The notes beneath the pieces are model-generated. The model worked only from the letters and a program-made list of their open reading frames with translations, made no database searches and was not told the origin of the DNA. A DNA stretch of 64,000 nucleotides from Olsenella timonensis. Lineage in GTDB: Bacteria > Actinomycetota > Coriobacteriia > Coriobacteriales > Atopobiaceae. The position numbers and the translations under genes were made by a program. Location: positions 1,860,001-1,924,000 of the forward strand of contig NZ_LT635455.1 of the NCBI RefSeq assembly GCF_900119915.1. The letters run 5' to 3'. Shown in pieces: positions 58,613 to 64,000 of this stretch; position 1 is the stretch's first letter; every line of letters starts with the position of its first letter.

Positions 58613-59695
58613 TCACGCGCCCTCGTACAGGCGCGCTATCGTCGGCTCAATCTCAAAGAAGCACGCGAGCAGGCGCGGGTTGAAGGCGCCGCACTCCCCC
58701 TCGCGGATCATCCGCAGCGACTCCTCGCGCGAGAAGGCCGCCTTGTAGACGCGCTTGTTCGTGAGCGCGTCGTACACGTCGGCGAGCCCCACGACCTGTG
58801 CCCACACGCTGTTCTCGTCTCCGACGAGGCCGTCGGGGTAGCCGCGCCCGTCCCAGCGCTCGTGGTGGTGCCTCGCGATGTCGACGGCGTAGGCGTAGGC
58901 CCCCAGCGAGCGCATCTGCGGGATTCTCCCCAGCAGGTCGGCCCCCTGGGTGGTGTGGGTCTTCATGACCTCAAACTCCTCGGCCGTGAGGCGTCCCGGC
59001 TTGCACAGGATGGCGTCGGGGATGGCTATCTTGCCCACGTCGTGCATGATCGAGGCCAGCGCGATGTCGTCGACGTCCTCCTCCTCGAGGCCCTCGCCGA
59101 ACGGCGTCTCCAGCAGGATCGTCCGCGTGATGTCGTGGATCCGCCGGACGTGCAGGCCGCTCTCCCCGTCACGAAACTCGATCGCCGTGGAGAGCGACTC
59201 GATCATGCCCCGGTTGAGCTCGATGATCTGCTGGGCGCGCTCGAGCAGCTGGGCGCGCTGGTCCTCCACCGTGAGCGAGAGGCGCTTGCGCGCCTCGAAG
59301 AGCTCCACCACCGCAAGCACCCGTCTCGTGACCACGTACGGAACGATCGGCTTGCCGATGAAGTCCATCACGCCCAGGCGGTAGGCCTCCTCCATGACGG
59401 CGCTGCCGCGCTCCGCGGTGATGAGGAACACCGGGACGCGCTCGAGCAGGCCCGTCGGCGCCAGGCGCCCGAGGACCTCCATGCCGTCCATCTCGGGCAT
59501 CATCACGTCGAGAAGAACGGCGACGTAGCCGCTCGGGTTGGCGAGCAGCGCGTCCAGCGCCTCGCGCCCGTTCGACGCCTCCTCGACCTCGAAGTGGCCC
59601 TCGAACAGGGTTGCCAGGATCATCCGGTTGATCTCTTCGTCGTCGACGACGAGCATCCTCCCCGTGCCGTGCCGCGCGCCTGCCGCTGCCGTCAT
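58613..59695 (-). CDS. Response regulator with HD-GYP phosphodiesterase domain
   Basis: 360-residue cytoplasmic protein. The receiver domain (about 12-130) has phospho-acceptor Asp63 in LLDVMMPEMDG. The HD-GYP domain (about 165-350) has MHDVGKIAIPD and DGRGYPDGL, which degrade cyclic di-GMP. Start ATG 59695 overlaps the diguanylate cyclase stop by four bases (ATGA). It is the likely output of the phosphorelay, opposing the GGDEF protein. Confidence 0.92.
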   Translation of the reverse strand: MTAAAGARHGTGRMLVVDDEEINRMILATLFEGHFEVEEASNGREALDALLANPSGYVAVLLDVMMPEMDGMEVLGRLAPTGLLERVPVFLITAERGSAVMEEAYRLGVMDFIGKPIVPYVVTRRVLAVVELFEARKRLSLTVEDQRAQLLERAQQIIELNRGMIESLSTAIEFRDGESGLHVRRIHDITRTILLETPFGEGLEEEDVDDIALASIMHDVGKIAIPDAILCKPGRLTAEEFEVMKTHTTQGADLLGRIPQMRSLGAYAYAVDIARHHHERWDGRGYPDGLVGDENSVWAQVVGLADVYDALTNKRVYKAAFSREESLRMIREGECGAFNPRLLACFFEIEPTIARLYEGA

Positions 59696-60855
59696 CCTCG
59701 TGCCTCCGCATCCCCCGCGCGTCGCGCGGGCCTCTCGTCTTCCGTCTCGTAGCGCCGCGTCACCATGCGGTCGCGCCCGGCCCGCTTGGCCTCGTAGAGG
59801 GCCTCGTCCGCCTGGCGCAGCGCGGCCTCGTAGGTGACGGGGCAGTCGCTCGCCCACACCACGCCGCAGCTCAGCGTGACCGGGACCCCCACGATCCTCT
59901 CGCCCGCCTCCCGCATGGCCGCCCGCACGCGCCCGACCTTCTCGCCGATGACCCGCTCGTCCACGAGCGAGGGCGCCAGGACCAAGAACTCGTCTCCCCC
60001 GAAGCGCCCCACCGTGTCCGTCGTCCTGAAGCCGAGCTGCAGCGCCCTCCCGAATGCACGCAGGACCTCGTCGCCGGCGTAGTGGCCGTAGGTGTCATTG
60101 ATCTGCTTGAACCGGTCCACGTCAAAGAGGAAGAGGGCGCCGCTCACGTGCGGCCCCGCCAGGGCGAGGTGCTCGCGCAGGGCCGCCACGAGGGCGCCCT
60201 TGTTGTAGACGCCGCACAGCTCGTCGAGCCGGGAGCTCTGGCGCAGGCGCTCCCGCGCCTCGAAGTCGCGCAGGCGGAGGTGCATGGTCACCTGGGAGAC
60301 GACCACGGCGACGACCATCCCGATCGCGCAGGAGAACGCGTCGAACTGCGCCACGGGAGGGGACTTGAGCGCCGCGGAGAGCAGAGCGAGCGCGACCTCG
60401 GCGCCCAGCGCCACCACGAGCGGGAGCGCGTAGGGGGCGACGACCACCGACGTGATCGCGATGGCCGCCGGCTGCAGGAAGACGCCCGGCATGCCGTGCG
60501 TGGCCGTGGCGTCGATCGCGACCACGAGGGCGAGCAGCGCCGCCTCGGCCGCCAGGCACACCGCCGTCGAGGCCACGGGTCGTGCGGAGAGCCGGCGGCG
60601 CAGCAGGAGGGACGCCGCGAGGACCGCCGCCGAGGCGACGAACGCCGCCGCGTGCGCCGCGGTGGCCTCCCAGGGCGGGTAGGTCACGCGCGCCACAGCG
60701 GAGAGCAGCGTGACGAGCGCGAGGGCCATGGCGGCAGCGACGCCGACGCTCCCCAGGTTGGAGGTGACGATCTGTGCGCTGTCGGCCGTGAAGTAGGCGC
60801 GGCGGCGCGCGGCCGCCCTCCTCAGCGCGCTCATTGGGAGGTCGTCACGCCTCAT
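59692..60855 (-). CDS. Membrane diguanylate cyclase (GGDEF)
   Basis: 387 residues with about six N-terminal hydrophobic helices (about 30-195), a sensor of unknown signal, then a GGDEF domain (about 210-370). The active motif GGDEF (286-290) is intact, and an RxxD product-inhibition site (Arg277-Asp280) lies five residues before it. Makes cyclic di-GMP from GTP. ATG 60855 has a G-rich site and overlaps the hybrid kinase stop by 11 bases. Confidence 0.93.
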   Translation of the reverse strand: MRRDDLPMSALRRAAARRRAYFTADSAQIVTSNLGSVGVAAAMALALVTLLSAVARVTYPPWEATAAHAAAFVASAAVLAASLLLRRRLSARPVASTAVCLAAEAALLALVVAIDATATHGMPGVFLQPAAIAITSVVVAPYALPLVVALGAEVALALLSAALKSPPVAQFDAFSCAIGMVVAVVVSQVTMHLRLRDFEARERLRQSSRLDELCGVYNKGALVAALREHLALAGPHVSGALFLFDVDRFKQINDTYGHYAGDEVLRAFGRALQLGFRTTDTVGRFGGDEFLVLAPSLVDERVIGEKVGRVRAAMREAGERIVGVPVTLSCGVVWASDCPVTYEAALRQADEALYEAKRAGRDRMVTRRYETEDERPARRAGDAEARG

Positions 60856-63079
60856 GCGCGCCCCCTCCCGCCCCGTCGCGGGCGGCGACGAGCCGCGCCA
60901 GCACCCGAAGGACCTCGCCGACGTCGATCGGCTTGGCCACGTGCGCGTCCATGCCCGCGTCGCGGGCGCGCTGCCGGTCCTCGGCGAAGGCGTCCGCCGT
61001 CATGGCGACGATCGGCACGGAGCGCGCGTCGGGGCGGTCGAGCGAGCGGATGGCGCGCGCGGCCTCGTAGCCGCTCATCTCGGGCATGCGCAGGTCCATG
61101 AGGATCGCGTCGTAGCGCCCCGGCTCGCTCGCCGAGAAGCGCTCGACGCACTCGCGCCCGTTCTCCGCCCAGTCGAGCTCGAGCCCGCACGCGCCCAGCA
61201 GCTCGCTCGCGACCTCCCAGTTGATCTCGTTGTCCTCGGCGAGGAGGACGCGCGCGCCCGCGAGCGACGCCGGGTCGACCTCCGCGCCGCGCTCGTCCGC
61301 GGCCTCGCAGGGCACCAGATCGAGCGTCACGTGGAACGTCGAGCCGTGGCCCTTCTCGCTCGCGACCGAGATGGAGCCGCCCATGCCGTCGACGATGCGC
61401 TTGACGATGGACATGCCGAGCCCCGTGCCCTCGGTCCTGCGGACGCGCTCGGTGTCCTCGCGCTCGAAGGAGTCGAAGATGCGGCCGAGGAACTCCTCGG
61501 ACATGCCGATGCCGGTGTCGCGCACCCAGACGTGCGTGCGCACGCGCCCCTCGCCGACGGGGGCGGCCTCCTGCGACACGCGCAGCGTGACCTCGCCGCC
61601 CGTCGGCGTGAACTTCACCGCGTTGGAGAGCAGGTTGAGAAGGACCTGCGAGAGGCGCGTCCCATCCGTCATGACGACGGGGCGCACGAGCTCGCGCTCC
61701 ACGGAGAAGGCGACGCCGCGCGCCTCCGCCTGCGTGCGCACGATGGCCTCCACGCCGTCGAGCGCCTCGGGCAGCGAGACCCGCTCGGAGGCCAGCTCCA
61801 TGCGCCCGCTCTCGATGCGGGACATGTCCAGCACGTCGTTGATGAGGCCCAGCAGGTGCGCGCTGGACACGGCGATCTTGTCGAGGCACTCGGACACGGC
61901 CGCCGCGTCGTCCGCCCGCTCCCGCGCGATCTGCGTCATGCCCACGATCGCGTTCATGGGGGTGCGGATGTCGTGGCTCATGTTGGAGAGGAAGCGGCTC
62001 TTGGCGAGGCTCGCGGCGTCCGAGGCGGCGCGCGCCCGGTCGAGCTCGTCCATCTGGAAGCGAAGGAGCCGCAGGTAGCGCACAAAGACGACGAGAAGCG
62101 CAACGAGGATCGCGAGGCACCCCACGAAGGCGGCGGCAACGAGGCTCCACGCGAGCGAGTCGATCGGGTCGTGCAGCACGCTGTAGGGCAGCACCGAGAC
62201 GATGAACCAGCCCGTCCCCTCGAGCGGCGCCAGGTAGCTCGCATAGCGCTCGCCTCCGACCACCGCCACGTAGAAGGCGGTGCCGCCCTCGTCCATGACC
62301 CGGGACAGCTCGTCGGCGGTTATGTCGTAGTCGACGCCGGCCCTCCCCTCGTTGTCCCTGAGCAGGCCGAGGTAGGAGTCGGCGTCGAGGCTCTCGTTGC
62401 TATTCAGGACGAAGGAGCCGTCGGACCGGATGATGTGCGTGTAGACCTGGGTCGCGGACACGTCGAGCGAGAGCGCGGACACCACCTCGTCGAACGGGAC
62501 GCCGGCCACGAGCACGGCGCCGTTGAGCCCCGGCACGCGGCGGTTCTCGATCACCTCGCCAAAGACCAGCATGGACTCGCCCTCGTCGGAGGTCCCCACG
62601 GTGACCGTCCGGGTCCCGTCGATGACGCCGCGGACGAACGCGTCCCGGTCGTCGATCCTGAGGTCGGGGCCGAGCAGGACGCTCGTGCGCCCGTCGAGGT
62701 CGGTCACGGCGGCGTAGGCAAAGCCGTGCCCCGACGCCTCCTGCGCAAAGAGCTCGTGGGCGGCGGCGCGGTCGGTCTCGCCCGAGGCGCGCACGGCGAG
62801 GCGCGTGCTCTCCAGCTCCGAGCGGTACAGGCGCGTCTCAGAGGCAAAGTTCAGCTGGATCTGCGCGCTCATCTGCTCCATGAAGCCGCCGCTCACGCCG
62901 TCGATCGTGGCGTCGCTCATCCCCACCGCCGTGAACGTCACGACGGCGAACACCGCCGCGCACAGGGCGAGAAGCGCCACCACGCCGCGCCTGATCGCAT
63001 AGACGGGCCGCGCGGCCTCGGGGGCGGGCGTCGCCTCGGGGGGGACGTCCGCCGCAGCGCGGTCCTTCTCGTCGCTCAC
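60845..63079 (-). CDS. Hybrid sensor histidine kinase
   Basis: 744 residues. A transmembrane helix (34-54) and another (311-333) enclose an extracytoplasmic Cache-like sensor of about 255 residues. A HisKA domain with His369 (NMSHDIRTPMNAI), a HATPase domain (NLLSNAVKF, DTGIGM, GTGLGMSI) and a C-terminal receiver (LLAEDNEINWEVA; Asp in ILMDLRMPEM) follow. The start GTG 63079 (GGAGG) overlaps the upstream kinase stop (GTGA). It feeds the HPt protein. The signal is unknown. Confidence 0.92.
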   Translation of the reverse strand: MSDEKDRAAADVPPEATPAPEAARPVYAIRRGVVALLALCAAVFAVVTFTAVGMSDATIDGVSGGFMEQMSAQIQLNFASETRLYRSELESTRLAVRASGETDRAAAHELFAQEASGHGFAYAAVTDLDGRTSVLLGPDLRIDDRDAFVRGVIDGTRTVTVGTSDEGESMLVFGEVIENRRVPGLNGAVLVAGVPFDEVVSALSLDVSATQVYTHIIRSDGSFVLNSNESLDADSYLGLLRDNEGRAGVDYDITADELSRVMDEGGTAFYVAVVGGERYASYLAPLEGTGWFIVSVLPYSVLHDPIDSLAWSLVAAAFVGCLAILVALLVVFVRYLRLLRFQMDELDRARAASDAASLAKSRFLSNMSHDIRTPMNAIVGMTQIARERADDAAAVSECLDKIAVSSAHLLGLINDVLDMSRIESGRMELASERVSLPEALDGVEAIVRTQAEARGVAFSVERELVRPVVMTDGTRLSQVLLNLLSNAVKFTPTGGEVTLRVSQEAAPVGEGRVRTHVWVRDTGIGMSEEFLGRIFDSFEREDTERVRRTEGTGLGMSIVKRIVDGMGGSISVASEKGHGSTFHVTLDLVPCEAADERGAEVDPASLAGARVLLAEDNEINWEVASELLGACGLELDWAENGRECVERFSASEPGRYDAILMDLRMPEMSGYEAARAIRSLDRPDARSVPIVAMTADAFAEDRQRARDAGMDAHVAKPIDVGEVLRVLARLVAARDGAGGGAHEA

Positions 63080-64000
63080 GCTCGATCGCCTCCCCTCCGA
63101 CGCGCGACCAGCCCCGAGAGCGTGCGGCACAGCACCGTGAAGTCGATGGGCTTGGAGACGTGCGCGTCCATGCCCGCGGCGGTGGTCGCCGCCACGTCCT
63201 CGGCAAAGGCGTTGGCCGTCACCGCGACGATGGGCACCGTGCGGGCGTCCGGGCGCGCCAGCGCGCGGATGGCGCGGGCCGCCTCGCAGCCGTCCATGAC
63301 CGGCATCTTCATGTCGAGCAGCACCGCGTCGACCGACCCCGGCTCGCTCGCCGCGAACGCGTCCACCGCCTCGCGGCCGTTCCATGCCTGGATCACCTCC
63401 ACGCCCGCCGACGAGAGCAGCTCCGTGGAGATCTCCATGTTTATCTCGTTGTCCTCGGCGAGCAGCACCCGCGTGCCCGCGAGCGCGGCGACCTGCCCGT
63501 CCTCGGGCATGCCGGCCGCCACCGCCGGCGTGGCCGCACACGCGGGCTCCTCTGCCGGCGCCGCGGGCGAGAAGGGCAGCGTCACCGTGAAGGTGGTGCC
63601 CTCGTCGAGCGTGCTGCTGACCTCGATGCTCCCGCCCATCTGCGTGACCAGGCTCTTGGTGATGGGCATGCCCAGGCCCGTGCCCACCGTCTGGGCCGTC
63701 CCGAAGCGCTGCTCGCGGGCGTAGAGCTCAAACACGTGCGGCAGGTACTCCTCGGACATCCCGATGCCCGTGTCCGCCACCACGATCTTGTAGCTGTCCA
63801 TGTCCCCGCGGTCCTCCTGCGTCACCGTCACGCTCACGGAGTCCCCGGGCCGCGTGTACTTAAGGGCGTTGGAGAGCAGGTTGTTCATCACCTGCGACAG
63901 GCGCATCGGGTCGCCCAGCACCCAGGGGTCGGGCACGTCAAGGCGCGCCGAGAGGGACTTGCCCTGCTCGCGCGCCTGCATCTCGAAGGGCGCGATCGTG
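63076..64000 (-). CDS. Hybrid sensor histidine kinase, C-terminal part
   Basis: The gene enters from the right edge; about 308 codons are visible. They hold the ATPase domain (NNLLSNALKY, ADTGIGM, GTGLGMPI), a short linker, and a receiver (LLAEDNEINMEIS with the acceptor Asp in LLDMKMPVMDG). The receiver is about as similar to the next kinase's as recent duplicates are. The HisKA and sensor parts lie outside. First visible gene of the phosphorelay operon. Confidence 0.88.
   Translation of the reverse strand, partial: TIAPFEMQAREQGKSLSARLDVPDPWVLGDPMRLSQVMNNLLSNALKYTRPGDSVSVTVTQEDRGDMDSYKIVVADTGIGMSEEYLPHVFELYAREQRFGTAQTVGTGLGMPITKSLVTQMGGSIEVSSTLDEGTTFTVTLPFSPAAPAEEPACAATPAVAAGMPEDGQVAALAGTRVLLAEDNEINMEISTELLSSAGVEVIQAWNGREAVDAFAASEPGSVDAVLLDMKMPVMDGCEAARAIRALARPDARTVPIVAVTANAFAEDVAATTAAGMDAHVSKPIDFTVLCRTLSGLVARRRGGDRA

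Noticed and set aside
1-64000. tRNA, rRNA, CRISPR arrays and insertion sequences
   Set aside because: Intergenic gaps were read for cloverleaf, spaced repeats and transposase-like frames; none was found by eye, although a covariance-model scan was not possible.

Overview
The window is a high-GC, densely packed bacterial chromosome segment. Everything in it fits an anaerobic actinobacterium of the class Coriobacteriia (Olsenella/Collinsella/Atopobiaceae-like). The signs are strong G/C third positions, many GTG starts, 4- and 8-nt start/stop overlaps, a flavodiiron oxygen-reducing protein, an NRAMP-related transporter of the Eggerthella type, an EF-G-like GTPase, and ECF and PTS transporters. 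The taxon is inferred from gene content and style; no rRNA gene is present. I saw no tRNA, rRNA, CRISPR array or insertion sequence.

Layout. 0-3 kb: end of an NRAMP-related transporter and a FUSC-family membrane protein, separated by a 76-bp palindromic repeat. 3-7.5 kb: sugar operon (oxidoreductase, fructose-type PTS IIBC, class II aldolase) beside an RpiR regulator, with a near-perfect 27-bp operator lying on the operon promoter. 7.7-8.7 kb: gpsA. 8.9-17.3 kb: a nucleoside-salvage module with a four-gene ECF transporter, YfcC-type carrier, nucleoside hydrolase, ribokinase and a divergent LacI-PfkB fusion regulator/kinase. 17.4-46.4 kb: a large surface-polysaccharide locus, nearly all on the minus strand. 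Its left part holds an initiating sugar phosphotransferase, glycosyltransferases, polymerase-like protein, pyruvyltransferase, FrhB-like Fe-S protein and flippase. A two-gene ATPase/RloB-like defence-type module and a second flippase interrupt it at 26.2-29.5 kb. The 29.7-43.2 kb stretch is clearly AT-richer and encodes legionaminate-type genes (legB, legC, acetyltransferase, CBS nucleotidyltransferase, NeuB-like synthase) together with a YerE-like thiamine-diphosphate enzyme and a YerF-like reductase. It is followed by rfbH-rfbG-rfbF for CDP-3,6-dideoxyhexose synthesis. 46.4-48.0 kb: a decayed stretch and a stand-alone AAA+ ATPase. 48.1-53.2 kb: envelope and housekeeping genes (endonuclease/phosphatase-fold protein, PRC-barrel, YtxH, cyanophycin-synthetase-N-terminus-like protein, CorC/HlyC protein). 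53.2-58.1 kb: an unusual four-unit repeat array, a nuclease-fold-like hypothetical, fprA and an EF-G-like GTPase. 58.2-64 kb: a phosphorelay and cyclic-di-GMP cluster (HPt, HD-GYP response regulator, GGDEF protein, two hybrid histidine kinases), running off the right edge.

How it fits together. The most notable proposal is that rfbF, rfbG, rfbH, the ThDP enzyme and the adjacent reductase form a pathway to a CDP-linked branched 3,6-dideoxyhexose of the yersiniose type. It is interleaved with part of a nonulosonic-acid pathway. A GtrB-like transferase and two GT-C-like membrane proteins could place these sugars on the cell surface. The second highlight is the ATPase/RloB-like pair, whose ribosome-binding site lies at the foot of a perfect 28-bp inverted repeat. 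The third is the symmetrical repeat array at 53.4-53.6 kb.
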